Source: Paenibacillus crassostreae (GTDB taxonomy: Bacteria; Bacillota; Bacilli; Paenibacillales; Paenibacillaceae). Taken from it: a stretch of DNA of 64,000 nt. Position numbers and translations under genes: made by a program. Shown here one piece after another: positions 56,043 through 64,000 of the stretch; the first letter of the stretch is position 1; every line of letters starts with the position of its first letter. The stretch is taken from the NCBI RefSeq assembly GCF_001857945.1, contig NZ_CP017770.1:1-64000 (forward strand), written 5' to 3'. Under the pieces are notes generated by a model. The model did not search any database. It saw only the letters and a program-made list of their open reading frames with translations, and had not been told where the DNA came from.

Positions 56043-56108
56043 GATGGCACAAACATCTTATACCATCAGATTTCTACATCGTCGTTGACGCACCTTGATC
56101 GCCAAGAG
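56043..56108 (+). repeat. attC-like site A29, left part only
   Basis: TTCGAAGATGGC precedes ACATCTTATACC, then TTTCTACATCGTCG and TTGATCGCCAAGAGG. Cut at about 56108; its GCCAAGAGGTG now lies where a ribosome binding site for the next gene is needed. Last recognisable element of the array. Confidence 0.7.
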
Positions 56109-56116
56109 GTGTACTT

Positions 56117-56632
56117 ATGGATATTTCAAATGAACTGATTGAAAGTATGCTAGTCAAATTTAAGTCTGAAAGAAAATGGACTCTTCAAGCAATTCAACAA
56201 CTATCAGAAGAAGATATTACTTGGGCTCCGAACTCGGTAAGCAACAGTATTGCGAATCTAGTTGCTCATATTCGAGGTTGTGGTCATTCACGAATCGAAA
56301 CAATCTTTTTAAATATCCCTGATACAAGAGACAGGGATAAGGAATTTGAACATGGACTTATAATGACTAAGGAGCAGGCTTTTAACAAGACAAAGGAAGC
56401 ATTCGATATAATTATTCTATTTCTCGAACACCTCAAGATAAACCCAAAATTATTGTTATCTCAACCTTCCCTTAATCTTCCACCTCTTACATATAGCCAA
56501 GTAAATAATGAGACAACTATTCTTAACCTAATGATAGCGATGGTTAGAGAGATTCATTATCACACAGGGCAAATAATATATATAGCTAAAATTAGGAAAG
56601 GACAGCTTGTATGGCAGTACAATGAAAATTAA
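56117..56632 (+). CDS. DinB-family protein
   Basis: 171 residues, intact. Four-helix bundle: NSIANLVAHIRGCGHSRIETIF with first His and MVREIHYHTGQIIYIAKI with the HxxxH-like pair. AAGAGGTG from the A29 remnant serves as ribosome binding site. Related to but not the same as the DinB gene at 25589. Possibly a metal-dependent thiol transferase; the family is diverse. Confidence 0.8.
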   Translation: MDISNELIESMLVKFKSERKWTLQAIQQLSEEDITWAPNSVSNSIANLVAHIRGCGHSRIETIFLNIPDTRDRDKEFEHGLIMTKEQAFNKTKEAFDIIILFLEHLKINPKLLLSQPSLNLPPLTYSQVNNETTILNLMIAMVREIHYHTGQIIYIAKIRKGQLVWQYNEN

Positions 56633-56879
56633 CGTTGTATTGAGGAAACTTGTCAGCTTATTCATTCGTTTGCTAACTGGACATTTACTTATCAGTTGTA
56701 ATACAAACTCTGAAGATAGCAAGCAAAACACTTTACCGAAAATTGATAACTTAATAATAGATAATAATGAGGCAAGATTAATAAGTCCATCAAATGATCA
56801 ACCGCTTGAAATGCGGATGCAATCGATTTTCAGAACGTTCCATCAGCGACCGCAATTTTGTGCTATTTCGAATGAATAA
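56622..56879 (+). pseudogene. possible lipoprotein fragment
   Basis: MKINVVLRKLVSLFIRLLTGHLL with ISC resembling a lipobox, then hydrophilic text to 56879. Overlaps the DinB 3' end by 11 bases. Short, with no domain recognised; probably a remnant. Confidence 0.3.
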
Positions 56880-56976
56880 TTACTATGGAAACAACAATTT
56901 TTACAAAGTAAGATAGGATTAATAGATGTAAATTATTTCTAGCTTGGGGGAATAGGGTGAGAAATGAGGGATCAAG

Positions 56977-58569
56977 ATGTTCAAGCTCATAATTGTGGAT
57001 GACGAATTGTTGATGCGCATGGGTATTCGATCCATGGTCGATTGGGAGAAGCATGGATTTGTACTTGCGGGGGAAGCGTCTAACGGTAAAGAAGCGCTGG
57101 ATTTGGCGCTGAAAGTTCAGCCTGACTTGATCATTACGGATATCAAGATGCCGTTGATGGATGGATTACAGTTGATCCGAGAAGCTTCAGTAATGCTAAG
57201 TGGTTGTAAATATGTAATTCTAAGTTATTTTAACGAGTTTAGATATGCTAAAGAAGCGTTGCAACTCGGAGCGGTCGATTATTTGATTAAGAATGAGATG
57301 ACGTCCGCAGCATTGATCCAATTGCTGGAGATCATTCGGCATAGACTACTTGAGGACAAGGTCAGATCCGGTATCAAAGAACTGCCGTCAGGCTATTCGG
57401 AAAGTCTTTCTCATCTAAAAGAGAATTTATTCAAAGACATGATCAGCGGCCTGATGGATACAAGCAAAGCGTTGACTAAAGCAGAACAACTCCATGTTCG
57501 TGTCCGTTCGGATGAACTCAGGGTCATAAAATTTCGTATGGATACCTTCGAAAAGATCCGCAAGAAGTATGTTGAGAAGGACGAGAAGCTGTTGCGTTTT
57601 TCCATATTCAATATACTTGAAGAGATTATCCCAAGAAAATGGGATAAGGAAATCGTCATAGAAAGCTCTTCCGATTATTTGCTGATGATTAATTCGGTTC
57701 GAACGGACTCCGCCCGTGCTGAGATCAAGAACCTGTGCGGCCTCATTCAACAAGCGATGAGGGATTTTATGAATTTAACGTTTTCCGTCGGCGTTAGTTC
57801 TGTTGTACATGACTTGAGGTGCTTGAGAACGGCTTGCCAGGAAGCGGATCATGCTCTTAGGAGTAGATTTTTTTTGGGAACCGGCCGAATCTTGTTTTAT
57901 GAACATACCGGAACCGGGACTGGACGGAAAGAGATCAATTTCCTACGAAGCGGAGAATGGAAAACTGATTTTCGAAATGCGCTTGATAGCCATAAAGAAG
58001 AGAAATTAGTAAATATTCTGAATGAAATTCGGGCTAAATTGACATTTGATCAGGCAAAAGAACGTGTAATTCGGGAGTTTTATATTTGGTTGACCGAAAT
58101 CATCAGCATTGAATTATCCTATGAGTGCAGGTTCCAGCTTCCACAAGCGGATATGTTGCCGTATGAGGCGGTGCTGGCCGCGGAGACTTGGGACGAAGTC
58201 CATAGTATTGTATTGAGCTATGCGAGACAGTACATCGTTGTCGGCCATCCGTTACCTGAGAGAAGCTATGCGGATCTTGCGGCTGATTTGATACACCGGG
58301 ATTATGCCGAAGGGATTTCGTTGCTTAGTATCGCGAACCAGATCAACGTCAACCCATCGTATCTCAGTCGGGTCTTTAAGCAGGAGAAAGGTGAAAACTT
58401 CGTGTCATACTTGACCCGCGTGAGAATGGAACGGGCCAAGTCTTTTCTTGAGAGCCGGAAGTACAAGGTATCGGAAGTTGCAGATAGAGTCGGGTATCAC
58501 AACTACCCCTATTTCAGTAAGATTTTCAAAAAAGTCGTCGGCATAAATCCCGAGGAATATCGCGGGTAA
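56977..58569 (+). CDS. response regulator with AraC-type DNA-binding domain (YesN-like)
   Basis: 530 residues. Receiver domain 1-120 with phospho-acceptor D54 in DLIITDIKMPLMDG and K near 105 (YLIKNE); a linker region; C-terminal AraC double HTH (about 430-530): SLLSIANQINVNPSYLSRVFKQEKGENFVSYLTRVRMERAKSFLE and YPYFSKIFKKVVGINPEEYR. Pairs with the kinase 22 bases downstream to control the following sugar transporter. Confidence 0.93.
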   Translation: MFKLIIVDDELLMRMGIRSMVDWEKHGFVLAGEASNGKEALDLALKVQPDLIITDIKMPLMDGLQLIREASVMLSGCKYVILSYFNEFRYAKEALQLGAVDYLIKNEMTSAALIQLLEIIRHRLLEDKVRSGIKELPSGYSESLSHLKENLFKDMISGLMDTSKALTKAEQLHVRVRSDELRVIKFRMDTFEKIRKKYVEKDEKLLRFSIFNILEEIIPRKWDKEIVIESSSDYLLMINSVRTDSARAEIKNLCGLIQQAMRDFMNLTFSVGVSSVVHDLRCLRTACQEADHALRSRFFLGTGRILFYEHTGTGTGRKEINFLRSGEWKTDFRNALDSHKEEKLVNILNEIRAKLTFDQAKERVIREFYIWLTEIISIELSYECRFQLPQADMLPYEAVLAAETWDEVHSIVLSYARQYIVVGHPLPERSYADLAADLIHRDYAEGISLLSIANQINVNPSYLSRVFKQEKGENFVSYLTRVRMERAKSFLESRKYKVSEVADRVGYHNYPYFSKIFKKVVGINPEEYRG

Positions 58570-58591
58570 TCCCATCCTTACAGGGAAGGAG

Positions 58592-60358
58592 ATGCTGTGT
58601 GAACTAATGAGAAAGCGCTTACCATTTATAAGTATCAAATCGAAAATATTGATTATCTGCCTGACGGTCATCATCGTGCCGATCTTAGTGATGACGGCTC
58701 TCTCTTATTCCTCCTCTCAAAACTTATTGGAACGGAAATATACGGAATTGTTGATGGATATCGCCAAGCAGACGAATGTCCGAATCGACGAGTATTTTAA
58801 GGAAGTTGAAAAAATATCACTTGTGACCAGCTTCGGCATGAACAGTAACATGAACGATTCGTCAGAGAAAAATTATCCGATCCAGGAATTTCTTCGTGAC
58901 GATAGCGAAGAGAACAAGAATGAAGTATACGGCATGATGATGAACTACGTGATGATGAAAGACCAGGAAATCTCCATCTATTTGTATAATTTGAACGGCG
59001 GACAAGATCTGATTGTTGGTGCCGATCAACCCTATGACTACACTTATCGTCCAACAACAGAAGAGTGGTTTCATTATTTTCAAGTTTCCACCAGCAAGAT
59101 GATGATTCTGGATACTCACATCGATAGACAGACCAAGAACAACACGTTGGCGATCTCGCATATTCGCAAAATATTAGATACCGACAGCGGTACGCTGCTT
59201 GGGTTCATGGTAGTCAGCATCGACCTACATGTGATCGACATTGCCAGCAACAGGTTGCAGGAGTCCTTGCGCAAGCGCTTCACAATCGTAGATGAATCCG
59301 ACAATATCATTTATAATGCTGATTTTTCATTGATCGGCCAGAAATTCTCCGATACGCTACGCCCGAGCAAGTCTGATCAAATCATCGTAGACAGCCAGTT
59401 CGCCCGTCAACGATGGACGACCTTTCTCTATATGCCGAGGCATGAATTATCGGCCGAGGGAAATATTTTGCGGCATAACATGTATCTCCTTGCTACGCTA
59501 ATGCTGCTATTTCTCGTAATTGTCTCGATCTTTCTATCCAGTGTGATTACTCATCCGATCAAAAAACTAATGAGAAATATTCTGCTTGTCGAGAAGGGGC
59601 AGTTTGATCAGGTCGAAGAAATTCGCTCGCGCGACGAAATCGGTCATCTCTCTACTCGCTTTCAGAGGATGTCCCATGAATTGAAACGGCTTGTCGAGCG
59701 GATTCAACAGGAAGAAAAAGACAAGGCTTCCGCCGAAATACGCGCGCTACAGTCACAGATCAATCCGCACTTCCTCTATAATACGCTTGGTTCTGTAAAG
59801 TGGATCGCCTCTATGCAGCAGGCTGACAAAATCGTTGAAATGACGGATGCGCTTATCAAGATGCTGTTCTATGCCACACGGTCTGAAGGAGCTTTGGTAA
59901 CGGTTCGTGAGGAGCTTGACAATCTTTACAATTACATGACGATCCAAAAAGTCCGCTATTACAATCGGATTCAATTGGTTATTGAGGCAGATGAGGAAGT
60001 TCTACATTACCGAATGCCCAAATTGATTCTCCAGCCAATGGTTGAGAATGCGATTTTTCACGGCTTAGCTTTGAAGGAAGAAGGTGGTGTGGTTACCGTC
60101 AAAGTCGAGCGTTCAAGTAGCGATGTTATGATCGAGGTTCATGACAATGGTGTCGGCATGGACGAGGAGACAATTCGGACCATTAAGGCTTCGCTTGCTC
60201 AAGAAAAAGATGGAATCGAACCCGAGAACATCGGTCTTTATAATGTAACACGGCGCCTTAAGCTTCATTATGGAGAGAGACATGGATTAACATTTGAGAG
60301 CGAATCGGAAATAGGCACAACATTCCGCATGGTTCTACCGAACATGAATGATGATTAG
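58592..60358 (+). CDS. sensor histidine kinase (YesM-like)
   Basis: 588 residues from ATG at 58592 (alternative ATG at 58607). Membrane helix about 17-37, large extracytoplasmic sensor domain to about 290, second helix about 300-320, HAMP, then the His_kinase motif INPHFLYNTL with the phospho-acceptor H near 391; ATP-binding N box MVENAIFHGL near 483, G box HDNGVGM near 517 and NIGLYNVTRRL near 546. Senses a sugar or binding-protein signal outside the cell. Confidence 0.93.
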   Translation: MLCELMRKRLPFISIKSKILIICLTVIIVPILVMTALSYSSSQNLLERKYTELLMDIAKQTNVRIDEYFKEVEKISLVTSFGMNSNMNDSSEKNYPIQEFLRDDSEENKNEVYGMMMNYVMMKDQEISIYLYNLNGGQDLIVGADQPYDYTYRPTTEEWFHYFQVSTSKMMILDTHIDRQTKNNTLAISHIRKILDTDSGTLLGFMVVSIDLHVIDIASNRLQESLRKRFTIVDESDNIIYNADFSLIGQKFSDTLRPSKSDQIIVDSQFARQRWTTFLYMPRHELSAEGNILRHNMYLLATLMLLFLVIVSIFLSSVITHPIKKLMRNILLVEKGQFDQVEEIRSRDEIGHLSTRFQRMSHELKRLVERIQQEEKDKASAEIRALQSQINPHFLYNTLGSVKWIASMQQADKIVEMTDALIKMLFYATRSEGALVTVREELDNLYNYMTIQKVRYYNRIQLVIEADEEVLHYRMPKLILQPMVENAIFHGLALKEEGGVVTVKVERSSSDVMIEVHDNGVGMDEETIRTIKASLAQEKDGIEPENIGLYNVTRRLKLHYGERHGLTFESESEIGTTFRMVLPNMNDD

Positions 60359-60407
60359 TAGGAAGAATCTAACTGGATCGTTGTGAAGCCAATCGAATTA
60401 AGGGGAA

Positions 60408-60437
60408 GCGACCTTTAGAATGGTCGCCTTTTCTTTT
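60408..60437 (+). terminator. terminator of the two-component operon
   Basis: Stem GCGACC / GGTCGC with 8-base loop followed by CTTTTCTTTT. It separates the regulators from the transporter genes. Confidence 0.8.
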
Positions 60438-60629
60438 GGGGTACGTGTTGCTTATACACTTTTTTTACTTTCCCTTATATTATTTTTACTTTTGGAAAAA
60501 TGTTAATACGGTTTTATAGGAAGGAAGTAAAGAAATCAACAAGGATTGGTCAATTCCGTTGATTTCTTGCTGCTGAATGCTTCTACTACAATAAAGAAGA
60601 AAGAAACTTATACCAAATGGGGGGTAAAC

Positions 60630-62279
60630 ATGAAAAGAAAGCCAATGATGTCTCTTTTATTATCCTTATCCTTAGTCCTTGTTCTGCTGTCAGCATGCAC
60701 TAATTCGGCAAACAAGAACGAACCGGCCGTAAAGGGGGCTGAACCCAAACAGGCAACGAACGAAAAAGGGGAGATCGATTACGCATTCGGTGCCTACGAA
60801 GAACCCATCACGATTCATACCGTTCGTGCCGAATATGCATCCGCGCAATTCCAGAATGGAGACAACATGACAAAGAACGTTTGGACACGAGCCTATAAAG
60901 AGCGATTCAACATTGACGTAGTAACGGATTGGGTCACCGACGAGTATGACACCAAACTGAATCTGGCTATATCCTCCAATAAGCTGCCGGATGTATTTCA
61001 TGTGAATCCGACACAATTGCAGCAATTGATTAAAGCAGACATGATCATGGATTTAACGGAGATATTTGATAAGTATGGTTCCGATCGTTTGAAAGGCTAT
61101 ATGGAAGCCGACCGTTCCAGTTATGAATCCGGGATGAAGGACGAGAAATTATACGGCATTCCCCAGTTGCACTGGGGTTTCATCGATCAGCCGGATTATA
61201 TCTGGATCCGTAATGACTGGAAGGAAGAACTAGGGTTGCCGGATCCGAAGACGACAGACGACATTAAGAATATCGCTCTTAAGTTTAAGGAAGCCTATGG
61301 CGGTTTCGGTATTGCCGCCGATCAGACGCTCGATTATTTGAACCTGTTAGCCATCGGTTGGGGAGCCCATCCGGATATGTGGATCCCGGGCGAAGACGGG
61401 AAACTGACCTATGGTACGGTCCAGCCAGAGATGAAGGATGCGCTCGCCGCATGGGCGGAGTGGTACAAACTCGGCATTATCGATCCTGAATTCGCGATTA
61501 AAGACTTTAGTGCCATGAACGCTGGCGTTGTTTCCGGCAAATCCGGCATGCAACCCTATTACCAGTGGTGGGGATATAACCCAGGCGTTGACGTGGTCAC
61601 CAACTTGGGCAAAGACTCGGTGTTCTATCCGTACAACATTCCGACCGACGATGGCAAGGAAGCAACACAATCCATCTTCTTTGCTAACGGTGTTTACACG
61701 GTTGTAAACAAAAACTATAAAAATCCGGAGGCGGCTATCAAACTGCTTAATTTCTACGCTTACATGCTTGATGAAGGAGCTCAGAAAGAAGATCAAGAAA
61801 CGTTGTCATCCTTCCTGGACAACGATATTGCGCACGTAACCGGGGCATTCAAGATCATCAACCCAGAAACCGATTACGTACAATTCGAGCATGTAAACGA
61901 AGCGCTGAAAACAAACGATACGAGCAAGTTCACGACAAGCGGAATGTGGCAGAAGTATAACAACAGCGTGGAATATAAGAAAAACGGGACTCCGGCAGCC
62001 ACCGGCGACTACCTTCAACAAGGAAGCCCGAAGCCTGCATACGGCTTTGGCAAATCCGTTCTTGATAACGAGCAATATATCAAGACCGCGTTATGGGGCG
62101 CTCCGCCAGAGGTGCTCGTGAAATACGGTTCGACCTTGGACGATATTCTAACGGAAGGCTTTACAAAGATCATCATGGGTGCTGAAAACATCGATTATTT
62201 CGATAAGGTGGTTGAAAATTGGCGAGCAGCTGGCGGTGACACGGTGACCGAGGCTGTTAATGAGATGTATTTGGAATAA
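60630..62279 (+). CDS. carbohydrate ABC transporter substrate-binding lipoprotein (LplA-like)
   Basis: 549 residues from ATG at 60630 (GGGGGG upstream). Signal KRKPMMSLLLSLSLVLVLLSAC with lipobox LSAC. Mature protein of extracellular solute-binding family 1, with KLPDVFHVNPTQLQQL and GIPQLHWGFIDQPDYIWIRNDWKEELG. Binds an oligosaccharide outside the membrane and passes it to the permeases; probably induced by the upstream kinase/regulator. Confidence 0.92.
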   Translation: MKRKPMMSLLLSLSLVLVLLSACTNSANKNEPAVKGAEPKQATNEKGEIDYAFGAYEEPITIHTVRAEYASAQFQNGDNMTKNVWTRAYKERFNIDVVTDWVTDEYDTKLNLAISSNKLPDVFHVNPTQLQQLIKADMIMDLTEIFDKYGSDRLKGYMEADRSSYESGMKDEKLYGIPQLHWGFIDQPDYIWIRNDWKEELGLPDPKTTDDIKNIALKFKEAYGGFGIAADQTLDYLNLLAIGWGAHPDMWIPGEDGKLTYGTVQPEMKDALAAWAEWYKLGIIDPEFAIKDFSAMNAGVVSGKSGMQPYYQWWGYNPGVDVVTNLGKDSVFYPYNIPTDDGKEATQSIFFANGVYTVVNKNYKNPEAAIKLLNFYAYMLDEGAQKEDQETLSSFLDNDIAHVTGAFKIINPETDYVQFEHVNEALKTNDTSKFTTSGMWQKYNNSVEYKKNGTPAATGDYLQQGSPKPAYGFGKSVLDNEQYIKTALWGAPPEVLVKYGSTLDDILTEGFTKIIMGAENIDYFDKVVENWRAAGGDTVTEAVNEMYLE

Positions 62280-62364
62280 GTGAAAAATACAAGAAATATC
62301 GAAGAGAGCGAGCTAGGCTCGCTTTCTTTTCCCAATATTGGCGATTCTGAATGGAGGATAGGAC

Positions 62365-63255
62365 ATGCTAAACAAAATATGGCGGCAGCGCGAATTCCAT
62401 TTCATGCTGATTCCAGGAGTTGTTCTTGTTTTTATTTTCAGCTACCTGCCCTTTTACGGATTGATTATCTCCTTTCAGGATTATAATCCGGGACTAGGCT
62501 TCAATTCCCCATGGGTTGGAATGGAGAATTTTGAACACGTCTTTCATCAGCCTAACTTCTTGAGAACGATATGGAATACCCTGTACATGTCCGTGTTCAA
62601 AATCATAGGCGGCGTCATCGTGCCCGTCATCTTTGCTTTGTTGCTGAACGAAGTGGCACGAACATTTATCAAGAGAACATTCCAAACTCTGGTTTACTTG
62701 CCGAACTTTTTGTCTTGGGTCATTATGGCGGGGATCATGATTGATATTTTGGGCTCGGGAGGCATCGTGAATTCGTTTCTCGGTTTGTTTGGTGTGGCGC
62801 CTATCTCTTTTCTGGGCGACCCGTCGATATTTCCATGGTCGATGATCATAACGGACGTTTGGAAAGGATTCGGTTTTGGAACCGTCGTCTATTTAGCGGC
62901 ATTGGCAAGTATTGACCCCGGTTTATACGAAGCGGCAGTCATTGATGGGGCGAAACGTTGGAAGCAAACGTTATATATTACATTGCCGTTGCTTACTCCA
63001 ACGATTGTTCTCATGTCGGTATTGTCCCTGAGCAATGTCTTGAACGCGGGTTTCGATCAGATCTTCAATCTGTATTCACCTTCCGTTTACGAATCTGGAG
63101 ACATCATCGATACGTATGTGTATCGGCTCGGTATCCAACAAGCGCAATATTCTGTAGGTACTGCGATCGGTTTGTTCAAATCGGTTGTTTCCTGCATCAT
63201 GGTAACCTTATCCTATTTCCTTGCGCATCGGGTCGCCGGCTACCGAATATTTTAA
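62365..63255 (+). CDS. LplB-type sugar ABC transporter permease
   Basis: 296 residues, GGAGGATAGG before ATG. Six helices; EAA motif YEAAVIDGAKRWKQTLYITLPLL near 185-208. N-terminal YLPFYGLIISFQDYNPGLGF is standard for the LplB group. Confidence 0.93.
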   Translation: MLNKIWRQREFHFMLIPGVVLVFIFSYLPFYGLIISFQDYNPGLGFNSPWVGMENFEHVFHQPNFLRTIWNTLYMSVFKIIGGVIVPVIFALLLNEVARTFIKRTFQTLVYLPNFLSWVIMAGIMIDILGSGGIVNSFLGLFGVAPISFLGDPSIFPWSMIITDVWKGFGFGTVVYLAALASIDPGLYEAAVIDGAKRWKQTLYITLPLLTPTIVLMSVLSLSNVLNAGFDQIFNLYSPSVYESGDIIDTYVYRLGIQQAQYSVGTAIGLFKSVVSCIMVTLSYFLAHRVAGYRIF

Positions 63256-63274
63256 TGAAGGAGGAGGCAATCCC

Positions 63275-64000
63275 ATGATTCAAGACAAAAGCCTGGGACG
63301 CAGGCTGTTCCAAGTGATAAATTACTTGATTCTGATTCTAACGTCGCTGCTCTGTATTCTGCCATTTGTAAACCTGCTTGCCGTCTCTTTCAGCGGCAGT
63401 GCGGCAGTATCCGCAGGAGATGTCGTATTCTGGCCGATTGATTTCAATACAAATGCTTATGAGTTTGCATTAAAGGGCGGGGAATTTTTCCAAGCTTTAT
63501 GGGTGTCGGTCCAACGCGTAATATTGGGGACACTATTTAACCTTATCTTAATGGTTCTTACTGCGTATCCATTGTCCAAAACCAAGACCAAGGTAGCGGG
63601 TCGCGGCATCTATATGGGATTCTTCGTGATTACGATGCTGTTTAACGGAGGAATTATTCCGAATTACCTCATCGTTGTCAAAACGGGGCTTATCGATTCT
63701 CTTTGGTCATTAATCCTGCCGGGTGCACTTCCGGTTTTCAGTATGATCATTCTGATGAACTTCATTCGAGGTTTACCGGAAGAGATTGAGGAGTCGGCAA
63801 CGATTGATGGAGCCAGTCCATTGCAGATTCTCATTCGCATCATACTCCCACTTCTTAAGCCGGCGCTTGCAACCGTCGGATTGTTCAGCATCGTTGGTCA
63901 TTGGAATTCTTGGTTCGACGGCATAATCTATATGAATGACACAGCCAATTATCCGATACAAAGCTATTTGCAGACGTTGCTTCTCAACTTCGAACAGATT
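63275..64000 (+). CDS. YtcP-type sugar ABC transporter permease, partial
   Basis: Open to the window edge (242 residues seen). ATG at 63275 after AAGGAGGAGG. MIQDKSLGRRLFQVINYLIL, FNGGIIPNYLIV and the EAA motif EESATIDGASPLQILIRIILPLL. Partner of the LplB-type permease. The ATPase (usually MsmK-like, encoded elsewhere) is not in the window. Confidence 0.92.
   Translation, partial: MIQDKSLGRRLFQVINYLILILTSLLCILPFVNLLAVSFSGSAAVSAGDVVFWPIDFNTNAYEFALKGGEFFQALWVSVQRVILGTLFNLILMVLTAYPLSKTKTKVAGRGIYMGFFVITMLFNGGIIPNYLIVVKTGLIDSLWSLILPGALPVFSMIILMNFIRGLPEEIEESATIDGASPLQILIRIILPLLKPALATVGLFSIVGHWNSWFDGIIYMNDTANYPIQSYLQTLLLNFEQI

Noticed and set aside
5860..56108. CRISPR array
   Set aside because: Units are 0.3-1.9 kb and contain genes, repeats are long and variable, and no cas genes are present.
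5860..56108. Repeats as simple rho-independent terminators of each gene
   Set aside because: Arms could stop transcription in places (for example A22), but the conserved edges, unit-wise matching and lack of a regular T-run point to another main role.
62280..62486. 68-codon frame between the binding protein and LplB-type permease
   Set aside because: It overlaps the permease out of frame and has no recognisable features; a shadow frame.

Overview
The window looks like a chromosome segment of a Paenibacillus-like member of the Bacillota. The reasons are moderately AT-rich sequence, strong AGGAGG-type ribosome binding sites, a YesM/YesN-type sensor kinase and AraC-type response regulator beside an LplB/YtcP-type sugar transporter, and Bacillota-type regulators. 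This assignment is an inference from gene content. No rRNA, tRNA or CRISPR array was seen.

Layout. 1-4.8 kb: remnants or frameshifted copies of zwf, a gnd-like gene, a short-chain dehydrogenase and hemY. 5.1-12.8 kb: first part of a cassette array. 12.8-25.4 kb: a catabolic/transport locus (LysR regulator, peptide-type ABC importer, MFS transporter, isochorismatase-fold hydrolase, amidase, AbrB-type membrane protein, Crp/Fnr regulator) with IS110-family ends on both sides. 25.6-37.5 kb: the array resumes. 37.5-43.4 kb: chromosomal-type genes (gpmA fragment, GNAT/TetR pair, MDR oxidoreductase, Rrf2, LLM oxidoreductase, DUF896). 43.4-45.4 kb: array. 45.5-50.6 kb: TetR with an SMR efflux pair, DDAH remnant, MFS/LysR divergent pair, IS256 remnant. 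50.6-56.6 kb: array. 57-64 kb: two-component system and carbohydrate ABC transporter.

The main discovery is the array. Twenty-nine copies (A1-A29, whole, interrupted or truncated) of a structured element of about 130-195 bp, all in the same orientation, alternate with one or two small genes each. Every complete element starts near NNNNTAAC and ends near AACGTTANNNN. The variable bases after GTTA at the start of a unit are the reverse complement of the variable bases before TAAC at the end of the same unit, not of the same repeat. This is what is expected if each unit (gene plus element) moves as a circle that recombines at G|TTA, the logic of integron gene cassettes and attC sites. The element differs from classical attC: it folds into a branched structure with three internal paired regions supported by compensatory changes, and its core is GTTANNN rather than strictly GTTRRRY. 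Cassette cargo is typical of integrons: GNAT acetyltransferases, aminoglycoside-phosphotransferase-like proteins, Nudix, VOC, DinB, a holin-like toxin, small membrane proteins and orphans. No integron integrase is visible. The only tyrosine recombinases belong to two IS91-like elements, and both of these, as well as an IS110-family element, sit exactly at the TAAC edge of an element.

Many genes in 1-56 kb carry single-base frameshifts or in-frame stops, while 57-64 kb is clean. Real decay in a mobile region and residual sequencing error are both possible, so broken genes are reported as pseudogenes with that caution.
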